Positions 47,896-58,313 of a stretch of 64,000 nucleotides of DNA are shown here, piece by piece. This DNA is from Ostrinia nubilalis (lineage: Eukaryota; Arthropoda; Insecta; Lepidoptera; Crambidae). The first letter of the stretch is position 1. The number at the start of each line of letters is the position of its first letter. The DNA lies in contig NC_087099.1 of assembly GCF_963855985.1 (NCBI RefSeq), forward strand, positions 12,554,001-12,618,000, read 5' to 3'. The notes beneath the pieces were generated by a model. The model searched no databases, was not told the DNA's origin, and saw only the letters and a program-made list of their open reading frames with translations. Position numbers and translations under genes: made by a program.

Positions 47896-48112
47896 TATCT
47901 AAATATGTATAACTCAAAGGTGACTGACTGACTGACTGACTGACTGACTGACATAGTGATCTATCAACGCACAGCCCAAACCACTATACGAATCGGGCTG
48001 AAATTTGGCATGCAGGTAGTAGTAGTAAGCATCAGTAGTAGGCATCCGCTAAGAAAGGATTTTACGAAACTCCACTCCGCGTACAAAGTCGCGGGCGGCC
48101 GCTAGTTATTAT
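47896..48112 (+). repeat. GACT-microsatellite interspersed repeat
   Basis: AACTCAAAGGTGACTGACTG (about seven GACT units, 47921-47952) precedes ATAGTGATCTATCAACGCAC and GGCTGAAATTTGGCATGCAG, ending GTCGCGGGCGGCCGCTAG. A reverse-oriented copy lies at 53650-53876 and a fragment at 10440-10545. Confidence 0.8.
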
Positions 48113-48964
48113 TATAAAGGTTTATTGCTGCATTTTATTTTTAATACCTACTGCCTAAATGCCGAATTTTCACATAATTTAACTTTAAGATATAATTATT
48201 TTTGAATGTGGTAGGTACGATGACAAAATCACGGTTAATACTTTGTTTTTTAACTTTGATTGAAACCAATGCAGTGTACTCGTGTGTTGAGAATCCAGGC
48301 TCACTAAATACGATACGACAGAAACATGATTAAGCCCACCAAACGTGCTTCTTACATACCGTCAACTTGGGCTAAACCCATCTGCACGTCCTTGTTAGTT
48401 ACAAATTGAATTTTCAGTTCAACCTCCGAGCCCTCCTCTGTTCCCGTATAGGATCCGAAACAACTCATTTAGAGAATTCCCCATATTAGATACTGTGTTT
48501 TGCCCTGAATAACAAATTACCCGATTAGAGGTAGGTACTCGTGATTTTTTCTATGGGTTTTTACCTTCATAACACGTTCCAACGGTTATTATTTTCAGAA
48601 GAGTTTTACGTCAAACCTGATAAACGAAGAATTCAAGTAATGTCGATAAATAAGGCAAATAAAAAACATCAGATTTGTCTAATAAATAAAATGGTTTTAA
48701 TAATTTTAATAGACCCTCTTCAATCCTGATCCTTTGAAATGTTTTTCACAAATTTCCATGTGTTCTGGGTGCCATAATAAAATTGTGATCGCGCCAGAAA
48801 TATTCGACGAAACTGCATTGGCGCGTTAAATCCGCCCTTTGATCGCTCCACCTGAGGTCGAGCAATCGGATTACGTTAGAAAAATATCTAGTTTTCGAGT
48901 ATTGAAGCGACAATAGGTGTCTGTTCTAAAAAGCCTAACGGTGGTGGTATATCAGACTGAAGTT
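48113..48964. other. No gene recognised
   Basis: AT-rich intronic sequence. The frame at 48541-48729 has no domain support. Confidence 0.4.
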
Positions 48965-49090
48965 TTGAGATAAGATGAATGCTAGTAATACGGTGACGGA
49001 TCGTTGGGCGCTGAACTCTATTGCGATGAACCCACTACTGATACAAGAATATGTTTAGCATAATTGCAGGGGTTAACAGGTTTTTTAACG
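48965..49090 (+). repeat. SINE-like repeat, second copy
   Basis: It shares ATTGCGATGAACCCACTACT and ATACAAGAATATGTTTAGCA with the copy at 19900-20080. The 5' tRNA-like part is degraded. Confidence 0.55.
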
Positions 49091-49275
49091 TACACGTACC
49101 GGAAAGCGCAGCGTATAGGACTTCCACTCACAAGGTGGACCGAAGACCTCATAAAGGTAGCAGGAAGGCGCTGGATGCAGGCCGCTACCAATCGGTCATT
49201 ATGGAAATCATTGTGGACTAGGCCTATTTTCAGCAATGGACATCCTATGGCTGAAAAGATGATGATGAACAGGTT
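49091..49275 (+). repeat. RTE-type LINE 3'-end fragment
   Basis: The + strand peptide carries RWTEDLIKVAGRRWMQAATN, the conserved C-terminal coding region of the RTE LINE, then a frameshift and GGCTGAAAAGATGATGATGA tail. It lies about 65 bp upstream of a PAQR4 exon acceptor. Confidence 0.85.
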
Positions 49276-49339
49276 TTTAAAAAAACACAAGAATGTACCT
49301 TATTACAATGCATGTAAGAACGAATCGTGGTTGTTGCAG

Positions 49340-49443
49340 GCGCGATCCCGATGGTGACGGCGACGGTGTACTGTGCGCCCGCGCCGCTGCGATACGCCGC
49401 GCTGGCCGTCTACTCCATCGGCAGCATCGTCGGGCTCTATAAG
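49340..49443 (+). CDS. PAQR4: PAQR4 internal exon
   Basis: A TTGTTGCAG acceptor and AAG|GTAACA donor bound 104 bp. It begins with the two bases that complete the split Gly codon left by the 19740 donor and ends in phase 0. It encodes IPMVTATVYCAPAPLRYAAL and a following hydrophobic stretch, that is, a transmembrane helix and loop in the middle of the PAQR fold, collinear with vertebrate PAQR4. The intron before it is about 29.6 kb. Third positions are strongly GC-rich. Confidence 0.92.
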
Positions 49444-49471
49444 GTAACATAATATAACCAAGGTTATAGAG

Positions 49472-49643
49472 CAGGGGTGGCCAACCAGTCGATCGCGAAT
49501 ATTAGTCCAGTCGATCGTGGCAAGGCAAAAAATACTACATGATTGTGTACTAAACCATGCTGTTTCATTTAAGATTTCAGATCGCTCAGGGTTTCGTTAG
49601 TAAACAGCAGATCTTATGTCTAATCAAGTTGGGGTGGCCTCTG
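49472..49643. mobile_element. hAT-like MITE with perfect 8-bp target duplication
   Basis: It begins CAGGGGTGGCCAACCAGTCG and ends GTTGGGGTGGCCTCTG, and is flanked by TTATAGAG at 49464-49471 and again at 49644-49651. The 8-bp duplication and CAGGGGTGGCC-type ends are characteristic of hAT elements. It sits about 30 bp after the PAQR4 exon donor and leaves the splice site intact. Confidence 0.9.
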
Positions 49644-49877
49644 TTATAGAGTATACTCTTTACTTTCAAAAGTTTGAAGTACATAGTTCAGTAGCGTGCA
49701 ACATTTAATCAAAGTCAAGTGTAGAGAAAAGAGGGTTCAAAATCATGAAATTCGTGTTACGTTTATTTATCTGTTCCAGTCTAAACTCCGAAATACATAT
49801 AGGTATTAAACAAAAAGGCATGAGTCAAGAAACCATTAAATGAATATTAAACATAAAATGTATGACAATGATTCTTA

Positions 49878-49996
49878 GGCTGAGTTGCACCATCTTACTT
49901 TAATTTTGACAAACGTCAAAAATCTGTCAAACTCCATACAAAAAAACACCGGTTATCGTTTAGGTTACGGTCAAATTTAGGTGGTGCAACTCGGCC
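49878..49996. mobile_element. MITE, TWA-target family (copy 3)
   Basis: GGCTGAGTTGCACCATCTTA and the complementary GGTGGTGCAACTCGGCC end enclose 119 bp, with TTA on both sides. The interior matches copies 1, 2 and 4. Confidence 0.85.
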
Positions 49997-50335
49997 TTAG
50001 ACTTAATAGGTAAGCATTTCTAGCATATTGTATTAAGTCGACTGTAAGTTCATGATAGGAAAATAATAAATATTAATTAATACGATTCATACCTTATCTA
50101 TGAAATTCACGTGTTTTTAACATACGTACATAGGCTCAATGTAAAATACCTATGTAAACACACCGTATTAACTGATACTAAAATACTTTTGATAAAATTA
50201 TCCTTGTTATTGTTATGGAAATAACAACGATGATAACTTTAACTAACCACACTTCAAACTGATAATGTAAATTGTAGTTAAACTGAACTAAGGCTAATCC
50301 ATTAACACAGAAATGAACACTTAACAATAGATATA

Positions 50336-50715
50336 CAGAGTGTCCCAAAAAGTAGTGTCAAGCCGAAGCCCAGAGGCAGAGCATCACTAGGTCTACCCAA
50401 ATCACCGTGACTTTTGATAGTTTTCGAGTTATGATTTTTTTACAACATACAGGATTTTAGTGTACATTCGTGTTATGGATTTAAATACTTCTGAATCAGC
50501 TAAGCCTAATAGTATTCATCTAAAAATAATAAAAAAATCAAGCATATAACTTGACTATTCGCGCCACAGTGACCAAAAAAGTGCCTAAGCACAGAAATGT
50601 AAAGCAATCATAACTCGAAAACCATAAAAAATCGCGGAACATACATGGGGGTGATTTGGATAGCCCTAGTGATGCTCTACCTCTGGGCTTCGGCTTGACA
50701 CTACTGGACACCCTG
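50336..50715. mobile_element. MITE with roughly 115-bp inverted arms
   Basis: CAGAGTGTCCCAAAAAGTAG at the left and CTACTGGACACCCTG at the right, flanked by TA, extend into long complementary arms containing AGCCGAAGCCCAGAGGCAGA and its inverse. The central 150 bp is unique. Non-coding. Confidence 0.85.
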
Positions 50716-50719
50716 TATA

Positions 50720-51586
50720 TTTACTAGAGATCTATTGCACCTTTTCATCGAATAACTAACATTAAACAATACCTACCTAAGTAGGTACCATTCACTATGT
50801 ATTTTGCATAGTTGACAATACTGCAGATTATAAAGATACCTTCATTGTATAGGTTTGTACACCACATAAAAACTGACAAGTTACTGAGAATAAACATAAA
50901 AAGTTGGATTAAGTTATTGTTATGTAATACGAGTATATGAATATGGACAAACATTTTGGGCACTGGGTTTTTCCTGATGTATATCCTCATAATATTTCGC
51001 ATGTCTAATGTACAGTCGGCTACACAGTTTCTGCAAAAAATAAGATGTTAAATTAAATGTTTCGGTAAAAGACATTCACAATTTAAAGTTTGCTCATTCT
51101 TTAAACGTGAACTAAATTTCTCTTTCTTTTTGGGTATAAACAATTTCATTCCATTATAATGGAAAGTCCTGGAACCCTAGAACATTCGAGAGAATGCCCG
51201 GGCGAGCACCAGACGCGGGGAGAGCAAATATGTAATTATTTGATTGCAAACAAACGCCGCGGTTGCACTCAGGACAATTCGGTTTATTTTTCGCCCAAAC
51301 TCAACCACTCTATACGGGTTCCCGATTACGCAATCGGCAAATAGTTTTCAGTTACTTTGTAAATAAGCGAAACTTTACTGCAGACTTTTGCGGACAATTT
51401 CAGAGAAAGCGTTATGAAGATGTTTATTTCCTGAAATGGTCCGTGCGGCGTCGCACAGCGTTGCGCAGCTCCCGTAACTGCGTCACGGTCGTAAAGGCCA
51501 ACTTAGGCTATGAATTTTACTCAATACTCAACCATTTACTGCCACATAAGTTTACTAACCTTTATTTGTCACCTGTCATGGAGGGA
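50720..51586. other. No gene recognised
   Basis: AT-rich intronic sequence, with overlapping short frames near 51159-51658 that are not splice-bounded and have no domain. Confidence 0.35.
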
Positions 51587-51803
51587 AGTCGAACCTTAAC
51601 TTCGAACTCCTCCTATGTTCTTCTGATTAATTTCTTTGCGGGTCCAATGACAGTTTAACTTTCACCCGGGTTAAACTTGACCTTTACTGGTTGGGTTTTT
51701 ATTGGCGGTCAAGCAGTAGATCCTGGCTACACATGAGTTGCAGCGGTGGGAACGAGAGGTGGGAACAGTCCCGTGCTGTACCACATTAGCACATTCACGC
51801 AGG
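51587..51803 (+). repeat. Intronic duplication (upstream copy), paired with 63794-63990
   Basis: AAGTCGAACCTTAACTTCGA through CTGGTTGGGTTTTTATTGGC to a GGAACAGTCCCGTGCTGTAC end matches 63794-63990 in the same orientation and order, with moderate divergence. It ends 31 bp before a PAQR4 exon. Confidence 0.85.
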
Positions 51804-51834
51804 AATTTTAAGAAACTCTTTTGTGTCTGATCAG

Positions 51835-51972
51835 GCGATGCGCGCGTGGTCTCCCTGGGAGCGGCGGCTGTGCTTCGCGGCGCCGTTCTGCATGCGGCTG
51901 CTGCTGGCCGGCGCACGCGCAGCGCGCCTCGGCGGCGGCGACCCGCACGCCATTCTGCACGTCTTCCTACAG
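51835..51972 (+). CDS. PAQR4: PAQR4 internal exon
   Basis: A TGTCTGATCAG acceptor and CTACAG|GTAATA donor bound 138 bp (46 codons), phase 0 to phase 0. It encodes AMRAWSPWERRLCFAAPFCM and an Ala/Leu/Arg/Gly-rich stretch that aligns with the variable loop and helix of vertebrate PAQR4 (GWRAL...RLLVFGARGVGLG region). It is very GC-rich compared with the introns. It follows the 49340 exon across a 2.4-kb intron that holds three MITEs. Confidence 0.9.
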
Positions 51973-53649
51973 GTAATAAGGGGCAGACTGGGCTGAAAGC
52001 GCTGAAACGAGTCTGGGATGAGGGCAGTGATGAATCATTTTACGCTGAGGTCGTGAGCCCGATGGTATTCACGTCTACTACGTCAGCGGCGAAGCAGAAA
52101 CTGACAGGACTTGCGAGTCTCTGACTAAAAGAAAATGGGTAATAAATGAACTATTTTAATTTGGTTTCTTGCTTAATTGACAAACAATGAAGCGCCACCT
52201 CGACTATTAGAGAATGACCAACCATAGGGCCTCTGAAATATTTCTTAATTATGAAAGTACAAACTAAATGCTGAAAATACATCTCATTTGATTGGTTATG
52301 TTTGGCATTCGCTAAAATCGGAGTTGGAACTTTCAGTTGTCTTGTGAGCAAAAATACACTAGTGCTGTGTCCTAAAAATTATCCTAAATAATTTATTATG
52401 TATTAGATCTTTTAATATGGAAAGAGATCGAAAAAATAATCGTCAGCGTAAATCAGCTAATTTGTATGGAAATTCGAAAGTTGGAATTCGTTTGCTCAAT
52501 TTTGATGTTAAAGTAAAAGTTGTTATCTCGGCATCTGATGATAATGGAATAGCCATCAATAAACCGCTTAGAAACAAAATACCCAAAATAAAATAGAAAA
52601 CAACATTAGTAATCAATCATATCCAATATCCACATATTATAGTTAGTAGCGACTCTACATTTTCTTGATATGTACTGTAAAATTCTCTGAAACGCCACCG
52701 ACTCTAGACGTTTGATTTTGTTTCATCTAGAAAGTGTAGAAAATAAATTGGACTGTCATTTCAGTAATTTTTTTCTGAAAAATGCGCTGAAAGTCATTTC
52801 TATAATACCCGTGGAAATAATAAATCAAATTCTTACCTAGGTATGCCTTGGAGAAACGAATGAAACTTTCGAAAAAATATTCCGTTGCTAGTTTTAAATA
52901 AGCGACTTTCTCGGGCCAGCTTGCCATCGATAGCGTTAGTGGCACTCACAACTCCGTGACTTTATCCGCATCAAATCCGCTCGGAGGAATGACATTCCTC
53001 CCCTCCCCCGCCCCACCCCGCCGAGATTTGTCTTTGACAAGATTTCCTCAAGCCTCAACTGAATTTTAACAGGCACCCTCTGACGGAAGTATTACTTCGG
53101 AACCAGTTATTTCAATCAATGTCGGTTTTAGAATAAATATTTATTCGGAAGTTTTACTACGTTATGTATTTTGTGTGTATTTTTATTTGCCTTTCTAAGA
53201 TTGTTGCGATGTTTCGCCTCAGCCTTGGTCAATTTTAGGGAAAAAATACACTAGGAATAAAATTGCTTTTGGGTTTTTTGCCCATAAATGGTGACACTCG
53301 TAATACTTTTTCAAGCAATTGTGTTAATAATACGAAAAGTAATTACAATAGCATTAGTTATGTTTAGTGAATCATTTTTATCACTATAGAATTCATCACC
53401 AAGCTGAGAGTTAGTATTAAAAATTAGAATACCTAAGTTATAATGTTAGTAATATTAATATTAATTCAACTTACGTAAAAAGTAAAACGTGAAAAAGCAT
53501 TGAGGAAACCTCCATTTAGGCATAGTATAATAATGAGTATTTACAATTTAGGTAAAGAAATACATTATGCCAAAAACATTATTCTAATCGTACAAATTAT
53601 TGAACAATGTAGTATACGAGTACTTTACATGGGTATTCCCTATTCCCCA
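51973..53649. other. Start of a long PAQR4 intron; no gene
   Basis: AT-rich sequence without clear repeats, apart from a C-rich run near 52998-53020. Short frames (51846-52124, 52727-52945) are shadows or chance. Confidence 0.4.
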
Positions 53650-53876
53650 TCCAAATATCAAATATAACCAGTGAATCCCATATCGCGTCACTTCGTAGCG
53701 CTCTATACACGACGCGACTTCGTACGCGTGGATCCCGTTTTACCCCCTTAGCCTACACGTCATATAACATCTACCTGCATGCCAAATTTCAGCCCGATCC
53801 GTCCAGTGGTTTGGGCTGTGCGTTGATAGATCACTATGTCAGTCAGTCAGTCAGTCAGTCACTTTTGAGTTTTATA
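53650..53876 (-). repeat. GACT-microsatellite interspersed repeat, - strand copy
   Basis: CATGCCAAATTTCAGCCCGA, GGGCTGTGCGTTGATAGATC and an AGTCAGTCAGTCAGTCAGTC run (about 53839-53861) are the inverse of the copy at 47896. Its end abuts the MITE at 53879. Confidence 0.8.
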
Positions 53877-53929
53877 TACAGGGTGTTAGGTAAATGGGTA
53901 TATGAGCCGACACTAGCCCATGTTAACAT

Positions 53930-54117
53930 TGTTGATATTTCGGGGAAAACCATTGAAACACGGAAATATTAACAAACGTATTATATTCGAGACTTCACAA
54001 GTTTACAGGAAGAAAGATGGCGAGAGAGAGAAAAAAGTGCTGCCAACATGAAACGTTTAAACTAAACAATAAAGCCAACCTTAATAAACTAATCGATTGC
54101 GTTCTCATTTACCAACA
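53930..54117 (-). repeat. copia 3' LTR (element sense)
   Basis: 188 bp, bounded by TG...CA in both orientations. It lacks the 14-bp segment present in the other LTR; the missing bases lie between two CGAGACT-like copies, consistent with slippage. The gag-pol stop codon (54105-54107) lies inside this LTR. Confidence 0.95.
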
Positions 54118-57100
54118 CTCCCTCTAGAACGCAAACCCATTTCATTAATACAATACAAATGCTTAGCAAGCGTTACACCCTTGGTTAAATTGTCAGCTAC
54201 CATGTAACTACCATTAACAAATAGAAATTTAACTTTACAATCAACAACATTCTCTCTCAGGAAATGCAACTTTATATCTATGTGTTTAGTTTTAGGTTTA
54301 TAACATTCATTTGAAGCTAGTCTTATTGCACTTTGGTTATCACTATAGATTAGTAACGCAGTGTCCACTCCTTGGCCGAGCTCAGCTTGCAGTTGCCGAA
54401 GCCACAACGCCTCCTGGGTCGCCGAAGCCATCGCCATATATTCAGCCTCTGCAGTCGAGAGCGCCACAGTCTGCTGCTTACACGAGTTCCAAGATATGCA
54501 AGCATTCTGAAAAATAAAAGAATAACCAGAGCATGATCTTCTATTATGTGGGTCACTAGCCCAGTCTGCGTCGCAATACCCGGTTATTTCCATGGAGTCA
54601 TCTTTGACATAACATAGCTTCAAGCTTTTGGTCCCCTGTAGGTATCTCATAACCCTTTTAACTCCAAGCCAGTGTTGAATCCCTGGTTCATTACAGAACT
54701 GACTCAATTTGTTCACAGCATACATAATGTCAGGCCGTGTCACTTGTGATAAGTACATCAGACAACCCACCGCTTCCCTGTATGGGAAATTACTATCTTC
54801 ATTTTCAGGTTTCTTATCAAATTTCATATTCACTTCTATTGGAGTGCGCACTGGTTTGCACTCAGACATGCCAAATCGTTCCAATACCTGGTTTATATAT
54901 TTCTCTTGGTCCAACATGATCTCACCTGCCTCACGACATCTGTTAACATTTATGCCAATGCACTGCTGTATCTCACCCATATCTTTCATACAAAATTCTT
55001 CCTCCAGTTTTGTTTTGATATCTGTGGCAACAATCTTGTCATTCGCAAAAATCATGAGATCATCCACCCAAACTGCAATAAAAATCATTTTAGATTCATT
55101 TACAGAATAATAAATGCACGGATCTATTTTTGATCTCTCCAATCCGATTTTTAGTATAGCACTATTCAGTTTCAGGTTCCACTGCCGACTAGCCTGCTTG
55201 AGCCCATAGATTGATTTATGTAAGTGACATACCTGATCACTGCTTTCATAGCATTCTGGTTGGGACATATACATTTCTGTGTCTATGTCGCCCTGAAGAA
55301 ATGCGCATATAGCATCCATCTGAATCATTTCTAGGTCGTATTTAGCAGCTAGAGCAAGTAAGTAGCGGACCGACGTGTATCTTACCACTGGAGCATAGAC
55401 CTCGTCATAGTCAATTCCTTTTCTTTGTGCACACCCCTTAATTACCAATCTTGCCTTATAACGAACTATCTCACCTTTCTTATTTGTCTTGGTTTTGAAG
55501 ACCCATTTACTTGGTAAAGCTCTCTTGCCTGGTGGCAAATCCACCAGTGACCAAGTCCCGTTCTTTATTAGAGAATCGTATTCCTCATTCATGGCCTTCT
55601 TCCACTCTTCAGCATGAGGAGACGAGAGAGCTTCTTCAACAGTAAGCGGGTCACCCAAATTAATAACTGGACAAAAATAACTCACATCATGATCATCCCT
55701 TTCTGCATACCTGACAGCTCTGCGTGGACGTAAGTTTATTTCACGTGCTGGAGAGGAAATGTCAACTGATTCCTCTGGTATGTAGGATGGATCATCATTG
55801 TCACCTGACAGGTATTCATCGCTTGACTGGTCTAAACTGGTTTGTGGTTCTTCATTGCAGGGTTCTTCATTCAGCTGCACTTCAGGATCTCTGTGAGGTG
55901 AGCAAGGTAAGTACACATTATTCTCAAGTCTTCGAACATTTTCTAAAAATATCACATCTCTGCTTTTGATAACTTTATTAGTGTCAGGATCAAGTAGCCG
56001 GTATGCCTTACTAGATTCACAATAGCCAACAAATAAGTACTTTCTAGACTTAGAATCCCACTTTCTACGCTTTTCTTTGGGCACTTGAACCATTGCTTCT
56101 GAACCAAAAATTCTCAAATTAGATAAATTAGGTTTCTTGCCTGACCACATTTCTATAGGGGTTTTGCCATCAAGTGATTTAATCGGTGATCTATTGACTA
56201 CATAGGCCGCAGTTGCTAGTGCTTCTGCCCAAAATTCCTTTGACAAATGAGCATCGAACAACATACACCTAGCTCTTTCTACTAATGTCCTATTCATTCT
56301 TTCAGCTAGCCCGTTCTGCTGGGGTGAGTATGGTGCACTTGTTTGATGTTCAATCCCATGTTTACTCAGAAAACTGTCAAATTCTCTGCCACAGTACTCC
56401 TTACCATTATCTGATCGAACAGATTTAATTTTGGAATCAAGTTCATTCTCAACTTTACTCTTATAATCCTTAAAAACTTCCAATATATTCAGTTTGTTAG
56501 TCAAAAAATAAACATGAACCTTTCTAGTGTAGTCATCTATAAAGGTAATGAAATACTTCATACCTCCCAGTGATGTATGTTCCATCGGTCCACACAAGTC
56601 AGTATGGATAAGTTGCAGCGGGCGTGAAGCTCTGGAACCGATGTTGTTGAAAGGCAATCTGCATTGTTTACCTTCGAGGCAGGTGGTACATGTCAGTGAA
56701 GCTTTACTCTTGTTGGGAAATGCATCTACTCCCTCTGCGCACTCCGGTAACTTGTTGAGATCTGAAAAATTCAGGTGTCCCATGCGCCTGTGCCATAGGA
56801 CAACATCATTTAAATTATCTGAACATAAGTTAGAAAATACCTCTCTGTGAGTGTTCAACTGATACAATTTATTCACTAGTGTGGCTGAGCAGATGAGATT
56901 ATCATTTTTATCATAAATATCACAACCTTCTTTACTAAAATTTACTTTACAGCCATTGTTTACCATGGCACTTACTGAAAGGAGATTTGCAGCAAGTTTA
57001 GGTATGTAAAGGACATCCCTTACCTGAATCTTCTGTTCATTACCATTTATAAATAAATTGACCTTTCCCATACTTTCTACAGGTAGCGGTGTGTTACTGG

Positions 57101-57953
57101 CCACAGTTATGGTGGGTATTGGTGGACTTGTGACATCATACATCCATTCTCGTTTGTTGGTCATGTGCATTGAGGCACCTGAGTCCACATACCACAGGTC
57201 CGGATTCATTGTCTGTGAACATGCTGAAAATGCTGCAACAAAGCCTTTATTTTCATCAACCTTTTCAGTAATCTTCTTCGGAGCACGGCAGTTCCTGGCA
57301 AAGTGTCCATGCTTGTTACAGTTGTAACAACGGGGTCCTTTTTGTGTGTACATCTTTCCTGTGCTGTCATTCCTGTGAACGGCTGTCTTCCTTGTGAAGA
57401 ATGCTGTGCTATCTGAGCATTGAACTTCCTGCAGGAGTTTTGTCTTGATGGAATCTGCGCTGATCGTGATCCCGGAGCTCTCCAATCCCATGATCATTGG
57501 CTTATAAGCTTCAGGTAAGCCAGCCAGCATCAGCGTTCCAAGCCATTCATCATTAATGTCGAATTTTATGTTCCTGAGCTTGTGTGCAGTCGACATTATC
57601 TTATTCACATAATCATCCACATTACGAGAACTGTCCAATGTAGTTGTGATGAGGTCTCTCAGCAAGGCGACTTTTCTGTACAATCCACTGTCATCGAAAG
57701 CCTGCTGCAAACTGTCCCAGACTTCTTTACATGTAGTTGCACTCTGTACATGTACGTAATTGATAGGATCTAGCAGTAAAATAAGCTTCGATTTCGCCTT
57801 GATTTCCCTCTTGGCATCAGTATTGGTTCCTTCAACACAACTCCACAAATCTTCAAGACGAAAATATGCTTCCACTGCGAATTTCCAACTCGCATAATTG
57901 TCTCTTCCGACAAGTCTGTCTATATGAAACGGATTGTGGCCCGGATTGGACAT
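54105..57953 (-). CDS. copia gag-pol polyprotein, 1282 aa
   Basis: I chose the ATG at 57953 because the longer frame upstream opens only with a TTG. Domains in order: Gag (about 1-200), a CCHC zinc knuckle (C209, C212, H217, C222), aspartic protease (D257-S-G), and integrase with a zinc-binding HHCC (H388, H393, C422, C425) and catalytic D452, D515, E551 (35 residues between the last two). Next come a variable acidic linker, reverse transcriptase (MDA region near 880; WVDD with catalytic Asp964-Asp965), and RNase H (CDADW near 1127-1131, SDNQ near 1204, KHIDIK near 1223). All catalytic residues that I can check are present. The order protease-integrase-RT-RNase H defines the copia class. The last codons cover the polypurine tract and run four codons into the LTR. 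The element is inserted antisense to PAQR4. Confidence 0.95.
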   Translation of the reverse strand: MSNPGHNPFHIDRLVGRDNYASWKFAVEAYFRLEDLWSCVEGTNTDAKREIKAKSKLILLLDPINYVHVQSATTCKEVWDSLQQAFDDSGLYRKVALLRDLITTTLDSSRNVDDYVNKIMSTAHKLRNIKFDINDEWLGTLMLAGLPEAYKPMIMGLESSGITISADSIKTKLLQEVQCSDSTAFFTRKTAVHRNDSTGKMYTQKGPRCYNCNKHGHFARNCRAPKKITEKVDENKGFVAAFSACSQTMNPDLWYVDSGASMHMTNKREWMYDVTSPPIPTITVASNTPLPVESMGKVNLFINGNEQKIQVRDVLYIPKLAANLLSVSAMVNNGCKVNFSKEGCDIYDKNDNLICSATLVNKLYQLNTHREVFSNLCSDNLNDVVLWHRRMGHLNFSDLNKLPECAEGVDAFPNKSKASLTCTTCLEGKQCRLPFNNIGSRASRPLQLIHTDLCGPMEHTSLGGMKYFITFIDDYTRKVHVYFLTNKLNILEVFKDYKSKVENELDSKIKSVRSDNGKEYCGREFDSFLSKHGIEHQTSAPYSPQQNGLAERMNRTLVERARCMLFDAHLSKEFWAEALATAAYVVNRSPIKSLDGKTPIEMWSGKKPNLSNLRIFGSEAMVQVPKEKRRKWDSKSRKYLFVGYCESSKAYRLLDPDTNKVIKSRDVIFLENVRRLENNVYLPCSPHRDPEVQLNEEPCNEEPQTSLDQSSDEYLSGDNDDPSYIPEESVDISSPAREINLRPRRAVRYAERDDHDVSYFCPVINLGDPLTVEEALSSPHAEEWKKAMNEEYDSLIKNGTWSLVDLPPGKRALPSKWVFKTKTNKKGEIVRYKARLVIKGCAQRKGIDYDEVYAPVVRYTSVRYLLALAAKYDLEMIQMDAICAFLQGDIDTEMYMSQPECYESSDQVCHLHKSIYGLKQASRQWNLKLNSAILKIGLERSKIDPCIYYSVNESKMIFIAVWVDDLMIFANDKIVATDIKTKLEEEFCMKDMGEIQQCIGINVNRCREAGEIMLDQEKYINQVLERFGMSECKPVRTPIEVNMKFDKKPENEDSNFPYREAVGCLMYLSQVTRPDIMYAVNKLSQFCNEPGIQHWLGVKRVMRYLQGTKSLKLCYVKDDSMEITGYCDADWASDPHNRRSCSGYSFIFQNACISWNSCKQQTVALSTAEAEYMAMASATQEALWLRQLQAELGQGVDTALLIYSDNQSAIRLASNECYKPKTKHIDIKLHFLRENVVDCKVKFLFVNGSYMVADNLTKGVTLAKHLYCINEMGLRSRGSVGK
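54118..54125 (-). promoter_or_regulatory. copia polypurine tract
   Basis: AGAGGGAG directly precedes the 3' LTR in element sense. It would prime plus-strand DNA synthesis. It is embedded in the gag-pol coding frame. Confidence 0.75.
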
Positions 57954-58099
57954 TTTCTTCGTGATTATTGTGAATTCAGCACCGAGCAGACCGTTACGTT
58001 GAAAAAACAATTGATGTACGTCGGTGAAAAAACGTATCAGAATACGCCGTGTTCGGAATTTCCTTATTTATGTTATTTTCAATGGTTTCCATCAACTAC

Positions 58100-58111
58100 G
58101 CTCTGCTACCA
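58100..58111 (-). promoter_or_regulatory. copia primer-binding site, initiator tRNA-Met 3' end
   Basis: TGGTAGCAGAGC follows the 5' LTR without a gap in element sense. It is complementary to the 3' end of eukaryotic initiator methionine tRNA (ending GCUCUGCUACCA), so minus-strand synthesis would be primed by the full tRNA 3' end. Confidence 0.85.
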
Positions 58112-58313
58112 TGTTGATATTTCGGGGAAAACCATTGAAACACGGAAATATTAACAAACGTATTATATTCGAGACTCAGAAATTCGAGACTTCACAAGTT
58201 TACAGGAAGAAAGATGGCGAGAGAGAGAAAAAAGTGCTGCCAACATGAAACGTTTAAACTAAACAATAAAGCCAACCTTAATAAACTAATCGATTGCGTT
58301 CTCATTTACCAAC
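58112..58313 (-). repeat. copia 5' LTR (element sense)
   Basis: 202 bp, the same sequence as the other LTR plus a 14-bp segment near 58176-58190. It should hold promoter and polyadenylation signals; an AATATAATACG stretch could act as a TATA box, but this is a guess. Confidence 0.92.

Larger units (their letters stand above)
53930..58313 (-). mobile_element. Complete Ty1/copia-type LTR retrotransposon
   Basis: Total length is 4384 bp. LTRs at 53930-54117 (3' LTR in element sense) and 58112-58313 (5' LTR) both run TGTTGA...CCAACA. They look identical except for a 14-bp indel. The flanking 5-bp target duplication AACAT occurs at 53925-53929 and 58314-58318. A single gag-pol frame, a primer-binding site and a polypurine tract are all present. 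Near-identical LTRs and an undamaged frame point to a very recent insertion. Confidence 0.95.

Noticed and set aside
54311..57773. Many + strand frames across 54.3-57.8 kb
   Set aside because: They are antisense shadows of the copia gag-pol frame.
57954..58010. Upstream 19-codon extension of copia gag
   Set aside because: It would start at TTG; the ATG at 57953 has a better context and is followed by a normal Gag start.
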